This document shows positions 1 through 11,583 of a DNA stretch of 64,000 nucleotides, in pieces. Both the position numbers and the translations under genes were made by a program. Source of the DNA: Rhodeus uyekii (Eukaryota > Chordata > Actinopteri > Cypriniformes > Acheilognathidae); contig JAWRVZ010000136.1 in NCBI GenBank assembly GCA_037043235.1, forward strand, positions 1,736,001 through 1,800,000, given 5' to 3'. The first letter of the stretch is position 1; every line of letters starts with the position of its first letter. The notes beneath the pieces were generated by a model. That model made no database searches and had not been told where the DNA came from. It saw only the letters and a program-made list of their open reading frames with translations.

Positions 1-970
1 GAAAAAATAATAACAGATTTTAAGTAGCATATATGTTAATTAATTATTGTTTTTGAGGTGTTTTAGGCTATTAGACTTATACAATCCCTTGATTACCAAA
101 TGACCCTCTCTTGTCAAGACTATAATGTAATACTATGGGTACTGCCATGTTAAGTGTTTCTACTGGGGTATTTAGTGAAGTGATATAAGATGGTTATACG
201 TCCCATCTACTTCAATGCCTTTCTCAAACATGCAACTTAGATCCCTTAGCCACAGGTGTTTGGAACAAAATTCTAAGGCCTTTGTTTTCTCTCATCCAGG
301 CGTTATAAAAAATACGTTTTAAGGTGTGAAAACCTTTTGGGTATATGCTGAGGGGTGTATAACATTAAATGTCAACAATTAAATCAATGCTTTATGTAGC
401 GAAAATAACTTTTTTTTTTCTTGTAGGTTGCAATAGCAGAACCAAGTTAAGAAACCGAAAAGCACAGGCTCACAGTATTGTGTATATATGTAAACTGTGG
501 AAGCCCTCCAGGCAGATACACAGCAGGCACCGAGTCCACCGTAGTCACAGACTAATTGTGTGATTGGACAGGCAGGAGCGTTGGGGGAGCGTTGGGGAAC
601 ATTGGCAGAACGCTATGCCCAGGGCATAAATCTAAGGTTCTGCTCTGAAAGCTTGTGACAGCACTGGCCCACATATCTACCCCAAGCCCATCAGTCTGAA
701 TAATAATCCACGGGGGCTCTTCAAAGTGAGGAGGGGGATTCATCGTGCTCCCCACAGCAGGGGACTTCAGGTTTATATAAACTTCATCTTGATACATTTT
801 AAATAAGAGAGGATAGCTGGGTAAGAGTGGAAGGCGTCACTATGTATGTGTGTATGGCTAAAGAGGAATTCTGAAAGGACATGTCAGCTCGTAAAGCATA
901 CTGAGAGAGGCAGACAAAACCATAAGCCTGTCTCTCTAATCCAACAACAGAAACAGGGTCTCAGACACCC
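1..970. other. Unannotated intergenic DNA
   Basis: AT-rich sequence with short homopolymer runs. I see no convincing coding region, RNA gene or recognisable repeat. The short open frames have no family resemblance. Confidence 0.5.
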
Positions 971-979
971 TTCTAGCCA

Positions 980-1625
980 GTAAAGGTTAGAGGCCATGGG
1001 GTGTGTCCTAAAATTCAGTATTACACCTGCAGAGGAACAAAAAGAGGCTGGTGAGATGGGGTGTATGGCTTCAGGTCATGATTCCAACATTAGTGGAAGA
1101 AAAATGAGATTGGTTAAAATCACTCATAATGCATTTACACTAATATGTTTTGCTTGGTTCTTTTGGACAAGGTGAAGAGTGAAGAAGAGGAGAATAAAGT
1201 GTGGAGGAAGAGTGAAGATCGGGGGTGTCCAGTCCAGTTCCTGGAGTGACATCTTCCTGTAAATTTTGGCTCTAAAACAGGATTTCAGACACAATTCCAT
1301 CTGGCACACTTTACAGGTCAGGGGTTATGTACTAAAATACCAGATCCTTAATGTTCCTTACTGTATCAAACCTGGAGAGGGAAAAAAAAGCATGGCTGGT
1401 AAGATGGGGTGGATGGAATGAGGTATCTATCTTAAAATCAACATAAAATTTTACACCAGTACATAAAGATGCAGTTGGGACATTTGATTGAATGGAGGAA
1501 AATAGATAGCGTAAAATTGATAGACGAATTAATTGTCACACGACCCTCTAGAGAGAGAAGAAAATCATAGCATTCTCCAGGGTTCAGACAACAAGACTCA
1601 AGTCCATCTTGTTTGTCATTCACTG
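980..1625. repeat. Diverged ~330-bp tandem duplication
   Basis: Two adjacent segments (about 980-1308 and 1312-1625) share the same order of landmarks: an A-rich stretch followed by GGCTGGTGAGATGGGGTG (unit 1) or GGCTGGTAAGATGGGGTG (unit 2), then a shared middle, and ends with CCATCT followed by a TTCA/TTACA segment. They look like an old direct duplication with substitutions and indels. No coding potential is evident. Alignment by eye only. Confidence 0.45.
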
Positions 1626-1639
1626 CTTGTCACTATTGT

Positions 1640-4600
1640 TCTCTTCTCACTGCAACACAAACTATAAAGAAAGGCCTTAGGCACAGCCCTGTTGTTTACC
1701 ATAGGGAGATGAATAATCTGACAGATTACCTTTTCATGCAGCACCTTTGTGTGCTATCTAATCAATAAGCAGCCCTATCAAGGTCCCTTAAAGGGCAAAT
1801 TCTCTCTCTTACTCTTCGTTTAATTGTGTGACTTAATACCAAGGCCAGTATAAATATCAGGAATGAGGAGATTACGCTCACACCCTTAAAACCAGACAGT
1901 TAATCCAATCCCTTTATCTGTCTCTAATAGGTAGATGGTTGCAAGTAATGTGAGATATAACACACGGACCCATTGTGACACTCCGTAGGCCAAGTTTTTG
2001 TGCTAAAACAAATCTCAGTGGTTGCCACCACCAACAGATGGGCTCAACTGCGGGCTTAATTGAACCAAAAGTCCAGATCGGACAGTGTTCAACTTGGCTG
2101 CATTCTCTAGTGATGAACCAGGCTCCAGGTTGGTTGTACAAGCTCCAAATGATTATTGCTCAGTTGTCCAAAACTTATCAGGCACTGATATTAATGTTCA
2201 GCTGCACTCACAGTGACATTTAAACATCTGGCATGTCAATGTCAAATACACGTGGTCTCATCAGTCAAGCTAATTTTTGTCCTATTTATTAATTTATTCA
2301 AAATATTTTTTTAAAAATACTACAAAAAATTTATGAAGAATGAAAAAAAGTAGTAAAAAAAAGTAGTTTTACAATATTTTCAACGAGAATGCAGCAAATG
2401 TCATCACAAAAGAGGAGCCCTGCAGACCCTTGAGTCAAGGTCAATATGTGTCTTGGTTGTAAAATGTCATGTCAATTGGTGTAACATTCATACATTAATA
2501 ATTCATGATATTTGTGAAAATATTCTTTAACATATACATGTGAATGCATGTCGTCAAGTGACCTTTATTTGTATATTGCTTTATATAATGCAAACTGTTT
2601 CAGAGGAGCTTTAGATAATAGAAAAAAAAAGCATGTCAAATGTATGAATATATAAAGGTTAATTGTTGTACCGTAAGTGTACATTTACTAGTAAGGTATT
2701 GCTATTATAATGAATATTGATATTCAACTTTTAGGGGTAATGTACCCCTAAAGAGTAAGGTAATGTTCCTTTAAGAGTAATTTTTTTCAAAAAATCGTAT
2801 GTATTTCAGACAGTGTACATTTGTAAAATATTTTTAATTTATTTATCATTATTCCTTATCGCTTATATGCAATTTAACCACATTTTGTATTTAGACCTAC
2901 ATACAAATATCTCTATAATAATAAAAGCTCACGGCACAATGGCTTTAGCCAGCAAGGGTTCACTAAGTGACTATTGCGGTATAAAAAGGTTTTCAACAAG
3001 AATTTAAAGAACATCAAAGTATTCTTTATGTCTGTAATGTCTATTGCAAGCAGATTGGCAATGGAGACTCAGTATGTCTGTCAGGTCTTTTGCATCCAGA
3101 CCTTGTGTCCTCACACTCCCTGAGGATGAGTCATCTTTTGGCTCCAACCATCAGACAGGACTGGCTGGGTAGAGGCTGTCTATGCCCCAGACATGTGCCA
3201 CTTCGTCTGGCCCTCTCTTCCACATCACCAGGCAGGGATTAGCTCTGCTGAATGAGGCCACCCCTGCTCCCCACGAAACAGGGAAAGAGGGGGTTGGCTC
3301 TTTCCCTGTGCTAAACAAGACTATTTTTTCTGGCAAGACAACCTCTGCAGAAGGCAAGGATACTTTTTTGGTATAATTTGGGTACATAGGTATTTCCCAT
3401 AGGTAAAGTGTTAGTGGAGAGTCTAGAAGCTCTAGGCATACCTCAGTGTGATTCAGTGAGGAGGCAGAGGGCACCTCTACCGCCAGAAAACGATATTTTC
3501 AAAAGTAAAGAAAGAAGAGGGTACAGCCAGGTCATATTGGGCCCAGTGGGAATGACAAAGTGCTTACTCTCAGAGCAAACCTGAACTCAACCAACTAATG
3601 TGGTGCAATCTTATCTACACTGTTGAAATAAATCCCTTGTGGAGTTCAGTGCTGTCTATTTATTATTCCCAGAATGGCCAAGGTCTCTACCCCAGCTGCC
3701 AAGCATATGAAGTCTTTTAAAATGGACTGGTCTGTGTTAAATGCCTGCAGTGTGAATAAGATCTCAGCTGGTGTACATATAATATTATGTGTTCTAAATG
3801 TACCAATTTTGAAGTTTTAGTTTTGACATCACAACATATTTTCTCTCACTGGGAACTTACTTGGAACTGTCAAACCTCTTATTCCTCTCTCGAATTTCAC
3901 TTTTCTGTTTAAAGATTCAGCTTCTTGTTTTCTGTCACTTTGTCAATGTTATTGTGAAGCTTTACACAACTAATTGCAGACTAGGTGTGTCAATTACAGG
4001 ATCATTGTCAAGATGATCACAGCAACAAATCCACAATATCATTCACACAGAAAACACACACATAGCAACCTTTAATATTCCCAGTTCAGTACAAACAACA
4101 ACATTTGTAGCATAATGATTACAGCAAAAATAATTTCAACTTGTCCATCATTTGTCTTAAAAAGTGAGACACCTGCAATTGAACTGAATTGGGCTAATAT
4201 TGAAAAGATTTCAAATCAGGAATGTGAGGTATAAAATTTCATAAAAACAGTTACATTTTTTATTTTGTTCTTTAAAAAAAATTGAGAAGTAAAGCTGTTT
4301 AAAAAAAAAAAAAGTGTATTATTGCTTTAGGATTTATGGAATTGTGTTGTAGTAGCAAAAAAAACAAAAACAAAACACAAAAAAAACCTGGACATTTGAA
4401 TGTTCAGGGAACATTAAGACATAACATTTTCATAACTTTGTTGTTAGAACAAATGTTTAAACATTTCTAGTTGACTGACTTAAAAACATAAAAGGCCAAG
4501 AAGCTTTTGCCGTGTTTCTGTGCTAGAACATTGCCTTTAATGTCATAAGTAAGCAAAACACGATCACTCATGTACTTAGTCACAGTCAGACAACACGGCT

Positions 4601-4930
4601 GCTCGTCCTCAGGTCAAATGACTGTTAGTAAGAGGCTGTCTCAGCGTCTTTGAGGTAGAAGCACTTATCTACTCCGAGTTATATAAACTATAAAGAGAGG
4701 TCAGCTGAGGATGTATGCACTAAAGACAACAATGTATACATGGATTAGACAGATATATGCACTCTAATCTGTAAGGGGGTTATGAGATATAGCAATAGGG
4801 AGGGTTCAGAGTAAAGGTTAAAACTAGTGTGGGGTGGAGGGCGTTTGGCCGTGTGCCACCCTGTCTCTTCCCATGCGGCGTTAAGAGGACGGAGTGTGCT
4901 GCTAATCCATCAACAATTCTTGGGGAGAGC
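1640..4930. other. Unannotated intergenic DNA
   Basis: AT-rich, non-coding in appearance, with poly-A/T tracts (for example near 4300 and 4360). No transposon termini or gene signals recognised. The open frame at 3151-3474 on the minus strand has no recognisable domain. Confidence 0.5.
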
Positions 4931-5042
4931 TGAGAGAGAGAGAGAGAGATGGAGGAGGTGTTGTAGATAAAGAGACGAGAAGGAGGAAAGGAAACCGGGG
5001 GCTTCAAAAGAAATCAGCTATTGATCTTGCAGCTGACACAAA

Positions 5043-5044
5043 TG

Positions 5045-5077
<33 letters not shown>

Positions 5078-5079
5078 AG
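5043..5079. repeat. (TG)n microsatellite
   Basis: Interrupted TG dinucleotide run. A short (AG)n tract lies nearby at 4932-4949. The run creates a spurious open frame reading Cys-Val repeats. Confidence 0.9.
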
Positions 5080-5436
5080 ATTTTGATTCTGTGTCTACAG
5101 TACATTTTGTGTGTCTACAGTACATTTCATTTATGCAAAACAATTTTTTTTGTAAAGTTGAAGTGTGTAATTATTTGTGTCAACAGGATCAGCAAATGCA
5201 AAAATTTAGTTTTTTAAACACGTCTTCACATCTTCTATTGGTTAGTCAAACAGATAGCCCCACTCTACAAACTCATGTTATGCAGCGATGTTACTCTGTT
5301 AGGCTGGTTGGAGGCTTTAACAAAGGCCTATTTATATTTAGATTGTGCGATTAAGATTGTATTTATATTTTAAAAAATTGCGGTATATATTTTAATTTGG
5401 ATGAATGCATCCGTTCAGACTGACATGCGGATTGTT

Positions 5437-5953
5437 AGGGCCCGTCCACACGGAGACGTGAATCACTGTATCCGCATACATTTCTTATTGGATTGGCGTT
5501 CCATCCACACGCATCCGGCCTTTTTGGAGACTGAATCCGCTCTCTTTTGATACCGGGTCCTAAAGTGGATAGATCTGAATCCGACACCCTCGCGGTCTCG
5601 TGTGGACGGCCAATCCGTATATTTTTTGTGAACCGATGATGTCATCACATCACGTGTCGGCTGCGTCGCGTAACAGCAACAGTGTTGCCAGATTGGACTG
5701 AATATTTCCAGCCCAACTACAGCTTAAAACCCGCCAAAAAAAAGCAACAACAATGTGCATGCTCAAAGTCTTCTTCTCTGTGTATAGTGTATTATCTGTG
5801 GCAGAATTACAGCGCCCCATACTGGTCTGGCATATAAACTACACCGTGATCAGTCGGTTTTAGTGGTCTCGTGTGGACGCTGATATTTCTTGTGCCGACG
5901 CCGTGTTTATGATCGGATAGGAAATGCACCGGCTTCGTGTGGACGTGGCCTTA
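5437..5953. mobile_element. Non-autonomous DNA transposon (MITE), hAT-like by appearance
   Basis: The segment opens with GGCCCGTCCACACGGAGACG and closes with the approximate inverse, CTTCGTGTGGACGTGGCC, so it has imperfect terminal inverted repeats built on GTCCACACG. TTAG occurs on both outer sides. The inside contains further CGTGTGGACG-like motifs (for example around 5600 and 5870) in both orientations but no transposase-like frame. This resembles the small GC-rich MITEs common in cyprinid genomes. Superfamily assignment is a guess. Confidence 0.6.
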
Positions 5954-7318
5954 GGCTGTCAATTCAACAGTTTATTTATTTACTTTACAGAGAGGTGTTC
6001 TAATCTCTTGTCCATCGCTGTGAAAATAATGTTGGCCAACTAATACGATTTGTTCTTTATAGCCAGAGCTACTGCTTTCACACAGTAGAGGGGTGGTGGG
6101 AAGAGAATAGCCCTGAAGAATTCAAATTCAAGAGAATAAAGGGGGTTTATCTTTGTGACTAACAAGTGTCAGAAATGAAAGTCAGACCACAGCTAGTCAG
6201 TCTATATGGGTGGGCCTCCTCAGATGACCAAACATTTGCTACTTCGCATGACACTTTTGGTGCCTTAAATGGAGGAGGGATTTTCAAATTTGTTCAAATC
6301 AAATTAGAGCCATATCTCAACAGACGACACACATGGATCCAGCCACATATCAAGACTGCTCTAAAGTAATGAAAGAAACTATAAAGCCAAACACGTGGAG
6401 GACCGAAAGAGGAAAGAGGCGATAAATAGGAGAAATGCTTGCCTGTGGTTTGGGTTAATATGATGACATACTTGGCCACTTTCATCCTCTTTGTCTAAGT
6501 GAAGGTCACCGTCTCTTCATGCATTTCTATCTCGCCTTTCAGCGAATCAAGCCAGCCTGTATGAAAAACACAAATCACAGTCATTTGATTTTATCCACGA
6601 CTGTGAGGACGAGCTGCATGTGGTTCTTGTCTCTCAAGCTCAACAGCAGAATTCCATCCTGCTAAATCTGTAATCTGTAATACGTCCTGTATTAAAGTCA
6701 TTGACATTTGCCTCCAAGGAGTCAAACCCCTTCCTTCATGCACTGTTCGCCCATGCCAGATGCGCAGGGAGGCTGGGACTGCCTGCCCCATGTCTCTTCT
6801 AGCCTGATTCAAACTCCTCTCCCTCAGAGCTACCGGGGCTTTATGGAGCACGAAAAACAAATGCGCTCTTGAAGACCCCCTCCAGATGCTTCCCCTGATA
6901 CTGAGGGCACATAAGCTACATGTAACCGACATCTGGGGTGACATCATGTAAATTTGACCGCTTTGCTCAATCTGTAATGCAGAGGCCACAACGGCACTGA
7001 CATATGCCACCATATGGCAAGATGCCTGATGTTGTGAAGGGAAAGAGACATTGGTAACATTGTTAATTTTCATAAAGTTGATTGTTTTAGTCATCATCGT
7101 TTTTGTGTTTCGATGAAAATGACCTTTTAATTGAATATTCATATACATAATTTTTAGAGATTCATGATTTAGTGGTATCATTTTGATTATTGTTCAGACT
7201 GTCAAACTGAGTTGTGAAATTAGCTAAACTATATGATATAATTTCACTCAAATATTAATGAAATTTCATTGAACTCAATATTCATAAGTTACGTAAACTC
7301 AATAACTGATTGTATTCA
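5954..7318. other. Unannotated intergenic DNA
   Basis: No repeat termini recognised. A 196-codon minus-strand open frame (6591-7181) is the longest open frame outside mobile elements, but it shows no domain, biased composition or splice context that would support a gene. Confidence 0.45.
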
Positions 7319-7385
7319 ACTAGTTCACCCAACAATGAAGATTCTATCATCATTTATTCACCCTCATGTCGCCCCAAACCGTTAC

Positions 7386-7690
7386 GGTCATGATCCTTAT
7401 GTTTGTCCCTCATGTGTTGCCGTAGTTGTCTAGTTAGTTTGATTACCCATTTAGTTCGCCACCTGTTTGTCATTTCCTAGTGTATTTAAACCCTCTTGTG
7501 CATCATGTCTTTGTCAGTTATTGGATGTCTATGGTAGTTGTGAGAGTGTGTGGATGTATCCTCCTGGCGCTTAGTGTTTTGCACCCTCGCGTGCCTTTTG
7601 TTTCTAGTTTTGTAAATAAAGTCTTTGAGTTCTGTATCTCCGTATCTCCGAGTGCTCCGCATCACACACCAGCACCTAACAGCGGTAACA
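7386..7690 (+). repeat. 5' LTR
   Basis: Starts GGTCATGATCC after the target site GTTAC and ends GCGGTAACA. Contains an AATAAA polyadenylation signal followed by GTCTTTGAG. It differs from the 3' LTR mainly by the missing first ~11 bases and a short duplication of GTATCTCC. Confidence 0.85.
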
Positions 7691-7736
7691 GAATAACCGA
7701 CCTAGGTATAGTCGCCTTCAAGGACTATTGTTTAAA

Positions 7737-8798
7737 ATGGACCGTACGCCGTGCCATTCGGTGAAAGTTCAACTGCTGGCGCTACGGCAGAATGGACGAC
7801 GGCTGGAGAGCTATATCGAGGAGTTTGTCAAGCTCTCGCATCGGGTGAAGTGGAGCGACGTTTTCCTCATCGCACTCTTTGAACTGGGGCTTGACACAGG
7901 GACCCTGCGAGTTCATGAGGGGACAAGGTTTTCGTTGAGGGAGAACATAAACCTCACCTTATGGCTCAACGGACCTGAAGTCACGGTCAAGGAAGTCCCG
8001 AGCTTTGCGCCTCGACGCCCGTCAGCGCCTGTTCCCGCGCCTCGACGCCCGTCAGCGCCTGTTCCCGTGCCTCAGCCGCCGGTCCCGCCAGAGCCAGAGC
8101 CTCAGCTGTGGCCAGACCCACCGCCGGTCCCCCCAGACCTCCCAGACCTCCAAGACCTCCCCGAACCTCCGCCAGCCTTCCAAGACCTCACCGAACACGA
8201 GCCACCAGAACTCCCACCCAGCCTCCCTCTCCCACCACCTCTACCCAGCCTGCACCCATCTCTGCCTGTGTCCCGCTTCCCCACTCTGGCTCCCCCCAAC
8301 ACTGTGGAGCTGCCATGTGTCGGCGGCACACCGGCATCGTGGGGCACTGAGGTTCCACCTCCGACCTCGGTGCCCCTCATTCCACCTCGGCCCGTCGACG
8401 CATCGTCAGCGCCTCCACTCCTCACCCCCTCAGCCCCAGCGACGTCCCTCGGCCTTACCTCTCCTGCGGGCTCCCTCGTCCTCCCGGTGTCACCTTGGTC
8501 GGTCGTCGCCTGGCCTCCTCCTGCGGCGTCGGCCGGCTCTTCCCTCCCCTCGGTTCCCCCTATGTCCTCTGTCCCTCCGCCTCCGAGTCAGTCCTCGGAC
8601 CTGCCGCTGGTTCTTCGGAGGTTCGTCATTCCAGCTCCTCCTCGGCCTCCGGAGCCAGCGGCGTCACTCAGGTACCTTGGTCCGTCGGCTCCACCATGGA
8701 CTGACTCGGGTGCCTGGCCCCTGACCCCGCCTGCTCCCCCCTGGACACCTCCCTCTGCCTGGCCCCTGATCCCTCCTGCACCCCCATGGACTTGTTAA
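7737..8798 (+). CDS. Proline-rich gag-like protein of non-autonomous LTR element
   Basis: A 353-codon frame from ATG at 7737 to TAA at 8798. The first ~80 residues look like a retrotransposon capsid piece: a Leu-Glu-Ser-Tyr-Ile-Glu-Glu-Phe stretch followed by the GLDTGTLR type of segment seen in gag proteins of teleost LTR elements. The remaining ~270 residues are extremely proline-rich, with a tandem duplicated RRPSAPVP motif near residue 95 and a C-terminal repeat of APPW(T)-type motifs. No zinc knuckle, protease or polymerase follows. It is the only internal ORF. Decayed relatives at 26.45-27.36 kb and 39.35-40.23 kb share the WSVV...GSS.P...SSV pattern, so the proline-rich half is a family trait, not random. 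Function unknown; probably a structural or packaging remnant of gag. Confidence 0.65.
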   Translation: MDRTPCHSVKVQLLALRQNGRRLESYIEEFVKLSHRVKWSDVFLIALFELGLDTGTLRVHEGTRFSLRENINLTLWLNGPEVTVKEVPSFAPRRPSAPVPAPRRPSAPVPVPQPPVPPEPEPQLWPDPPPVPPDLPDLQDLPEPPPAFQDLTEHEPPELPPSLPLPPPLPSLHPSLPVSRFPTLAPPNTVELPCVGGTPASWGTEVPPPTSVPLIPPRPVDASSAPPLLTPSAPATSLGLTSPAGSLVLPVSPWSVVAWPPPAASAGSSLPSVPPMSSVPPPPSQSSDLPLVLRRFVIPAPPRPPEPAASLRYLGPSAPPWTDSGAWPLTPPAPPWTPPSAWPLIPPAPPWTC

Positions 8799-8896
8799 TT
8801 TTGTCTGGACTCTGTGTCATGTTTTGTTCAGTCCGCCCCCTGGTCCCCCTCCCTCCCTCCGCTGTAGACCTGTTTAGGCGCGAGGTCGCGCCTTTC

Positions 8897-8911
8897 GGGA
8901 GGGGGAGCTAC
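8897..8911 (+). promoter_or_regulatory. Polypurine tract (second-strand primer site)
   Basis: GGGAGGGGGAGCTAC ends immediately before the TGTCACAG start of the 3' LTR. The same purine tract precedes the LTR at 26448 on the minus strand, supporting a shared family boundary. Confidence 0.75.
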
Positions 8912-9219
8912 TGTCACAGTCCTGTCATGATCCTTATGTTTGTCCCTCATGTGTTGCCGTAGTTGTCTAGTTAGTTTGATTACCCATTTAGTTCGCCACC
9001 TGTTTGTCATTTCCTAGTGTATTTAAACCCTCTTGTGCATCATGTCTTTGTCGGTTATTGGATGTCTATGGTAGTTGTGAGAGTGTGTGGATGTATCCTC
9101 CTGGCGCTTAGTGTTTTGCACCCTCGCGTGCCTTTTGTTTCTAGTTTTGTAAATAAAGTCTTTGAGTTCTGTGTCTCCGAGTGCTCCGCATCACACACCA
9201 GCACCTAACAGCGGTAACA
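8912..9219 (+). repeat. 3' LTR
   Basis: Starts TGTCACAGTCC, ends GTAACA, carries AATAAA, and is followed by the target duplication GTTAC. Confidence 0.9.
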
Positions 9220-9312
9220 GTTACGACATTTGCTCATCTTTGGGAACATAAAGGAAGATTTTTTTAATGAAATCTGAGAGATTTCTATCGCTGAATTGAC
9301 AGTCTACTAAAC

Positions 9313-10214
9313 CAGTGGTTCTCAAACTGGGGGTCGCGACCCCTCGGGGGGTCGCGGAATGATTTCAAGGGGTCGTGAGTTGGTTTGAAAAAATACTGTA
9401 TTTTCTGATTACAAAAATATTTTTCAATACTAAAAAGTTAAGATTACAAATATTTTTTTTGATTTCTAAAGACAGAATTGATTAGAAGGGTTTTTTTTTA
9501 TTTTAAAAAATTTAAATAATATTTTGTGACTCTAAGATATGACGTCACCGTGCGGCGACTGATCGCTAGTTATCGATACTGCACATGGAAACTGCAAGAA
9601 TGGATACATTTGTAATTCGCAAGGCTAAAAATGTTGAGGAAATTGTGGACAGTCTGCCTGAATCATCTGAACCGTGTACCGCTACAAAACACAAGAGCAA
9701 GACCCCTTCTGACTAATGTTACATTCAATGCAAGATTGTTCTGTTTTTATTGCGCTTCTGACCAATGTTACATGTTATCAGGCCACAGATTACGCTTTTG
9801 TGCGCCGAAAAACAAGTTCACCCATCCCACTGAAAGGTAAGCGTAAATGCAGTAAATATTATGGAAGTTTGTTCAGGAAAGATGTAAGAAAATATTTGAA
9901 AAGATAATGGCGATTTTTTTTTTTTTTTTTTTTTCTAAAAATTGCGATTTTACATCTCACAATTCTGACTTGTTTTCTCATTGTGAAATTGTAATATAAA
10001 TTTACAGTGCGAGTTATAAAGTTATAAATGATATAAAGTTGTAATTACCTTTTGTATTTTTTTTATTATGTGGTGAAACAAGCTTCCAAAGGAAGTGGAT
10101 GTGGATTTAAAACAACTTTTTTTGTTTATTGTTTGTGTATTCTGTGGTAGTGGGTCGCGAGTTCTCGTCGATGTTAGTTTAGGGGTCGCTGGCTAAAAAG
10201 TTTGAGAACCACTG
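9313..10214 (+). mobile_element. Non-autonomous hAT DNA transposon
   Basis: Terminal inverted repeats CAGTGGTTCTCAAACT and AGTTTGAGAACCACTG bound a 902-bp element. A perfect 8-bp target duplication, TACTAAAC, lies at 9305-9312 and 10215-10222; 8 bp is diagnostic of the hAT superfamily. The subterminal sequence GGGGGTCGCGACCCC is palindromic, and a GGGTCGC motif recurs near the right end. Only the first exon-like piece of a transposase remains, so it depends on a related autonomous copy. Inserted in the older repeat shared with the LTR element. Confidence 0.9.
9585..9716 (+). pseudogene. hAT transposase N-terminal remnant
   Basis: An ATG-initiated 43-codon frame begins METARMDTFV and is rich in charged residues, like the N-terminus of hAT/ZBED-type transposases that precedes the BED zinc finger. 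It stops at TAA and no zinc finger, RNase H-like catalytic domain or dimerisation domain follows. A lysine/arginine-rich piece at 9832-9905 may be another scrap of the same gene. Confidence 0.5.
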
Positions 10215-10222
10215 TACTAAAC

Positions 10223-11457
10223 TACCAGTTTGACTCTTCACAATGTTTATAAAGAGAATACAAGTTTTCATGATTGCTTTATATTATGAACAGATTTAAT
10301 TTCAGCTTTTATTTTAGCAGGACATTGCAGTCATTACTTTTTGTAATGCCTTTTTTACTATTATAAACAATAAACATTGTGAAAATATAATTTAAGTTGC
10401 ACTGTTGACCAAATCGAACTTTAATCAACATGATCGTTCACAGTAAATTTTGTTGACAAAATGACACTGATTTTTAGGGATGCAGCTAATGCTAACTTTT
10501 GTAGTTTTTGTTTGAATATAAAGGCTGTTTTATTTTGTCCTGTAAGAACATATGCCGAAATCTGAAGACATCCACAATGAAAACACAAGGTGCACAATGA
10601 AGAGGAGAGGAAATTTTCAGGCCACTGGGTTCACTTTCTCTGAGCTTTCAGAATTCCTCTGTAGTAGCGTTAGCGCCTCTCCTTCTATTGAAATGTAGAC
10701 ATTGATATATTGGAGGGCTGCCTTTAGAAGTTCATTGCCAAACAGGGTACTAATGAGGGGAACGGCGCCTGAAGCACCACACGCTTTGTGCAGATCTAGA
10801 GGATGAAAACATATTCAGGTGTCAATCTCATGCTGATTTAATAAAACTCACAGGAGATGGCTCATTGTTAGCGCCTAGCCTTACATGGAGCGCCGTGGCT
10901 ACTCACGCACTGCTGTTTCTCTCTCTTTCCTTTTCTCTCTCTGTCTCTTTTAGACCTGCTTTTATGTCTACGCTGTTTTTACAGTCTATCTCGCTCTTTG
11001 TCTCTCCTGAGGAAAGAGGAAGCAATCAGAGGCCTTTTATTAGACCTGGAGGCTATAGGGAAGGGGTGTGGTATGATTTTCCTTATTTCTGTCATGGAAG
11101 AGCTCAGCGCCTCAGAAACACAAAGCACCAGAAAACAGCACAGCGGGGTCCGCCTGCAGCAAATTAATAAATAGAGGTACATGAGAGAAATACAGTCACC
11201 AGACTTGTTCAGGTATCAGTGACTAAGGGCTGAATGCCACACTTACAACATCCAAGTAAACAAGAGAGACTTTAAAGTCAATGTGAAATGTCGTTTGTCC
11301 CCGAAGTTACTTGTATTCGTAAAGGAAATAAGATATTTACTGACAATATCATAAGGCGGTGCTTGATTTTATGCACTTGGAAATTGACTTGATGTTGAAA
11401 AGTGTGTTTCCTACATTTAACTTTGCTATTATTGTCCAATAGCCTGTGCCCTAAATC
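10223..11457. other. Unannotated DNA
   Basis: The first ~200 bases continue the older repeat. Beyond ~10450 the sequence appears unique. I see no gene structure; the open frame at 10865-11167 has no recognisable domain. Confidence 0.45.
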
Positions 11458-11548
11458 AGTGGTCCCCAATCACTGATTTTTCTTTTTTGTGCTGCGGACC
11501 GGTAAACGTGTGATAATTTTACCGCGGACCGGTGACCGCTCGAGATTG

Positions 11549-11583
<35 letters not shown>

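Larger units (their letters stand above)
7386..9219 (+). mobile_element. Non-autonomous LTR retrotransposon with gag-like ORF
   Basis: Two nearly identical ~305-bp direct repeats flank a 1.2-kb internal region. The 5-bp target duplication GTTAC is present at 7381-7385 and 9220-9224. A purine-rich tract (GGGAGGGGGAGCTAC) lies directly before the 3' LTR, which starts TGTCACAG and ends GTAACA. No protease, reverse transcriptase or integrase is encoded, so the element must be mobilised by a partner. The 5' LTR lacks about the first 11 bases seen in the 3' LTR. Related sequences occur at 26.1-27.4 kb and 39.2-40.5 kb, and a solo LTR at 57037. Confidence 0.85.
7319..10260 (+). mobile_element. Old dispersed repeat split by two younger insertions
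   Basis: The sequence beginning TAGTTCACCCAACAATGAAG (7319) is a dispersed teleost-type repeat. Related starts occur at 31243 and 49768. It runs to GTTAC at 7385, resumes at 9220 after the LTR element, breaks again at TACTAAAC (9312) for the hAT element, and resumes at 10215. Removing both inserts with one copy of each target duplication rejoins a continuous repeat. The right terminus was not identified. Confidence 0.65.

Noticed and set aside
5046..5354. ORF starting with Cys-Val repeats
   Set aside because: Translation of a TG microsatellite.
6591..7181. 196-codon minus-strand ORF
   Set aside because: Longest non-transposon ORF but no domain, no homologous feel and no gene context.
8005..8724. 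239-codon ORF overlapping the gag-like gene in another frame
   Set aside because: A shadow of the proline-rich gene; Ser/Arg/Gln-rich composition follows from the codons of the main frame.
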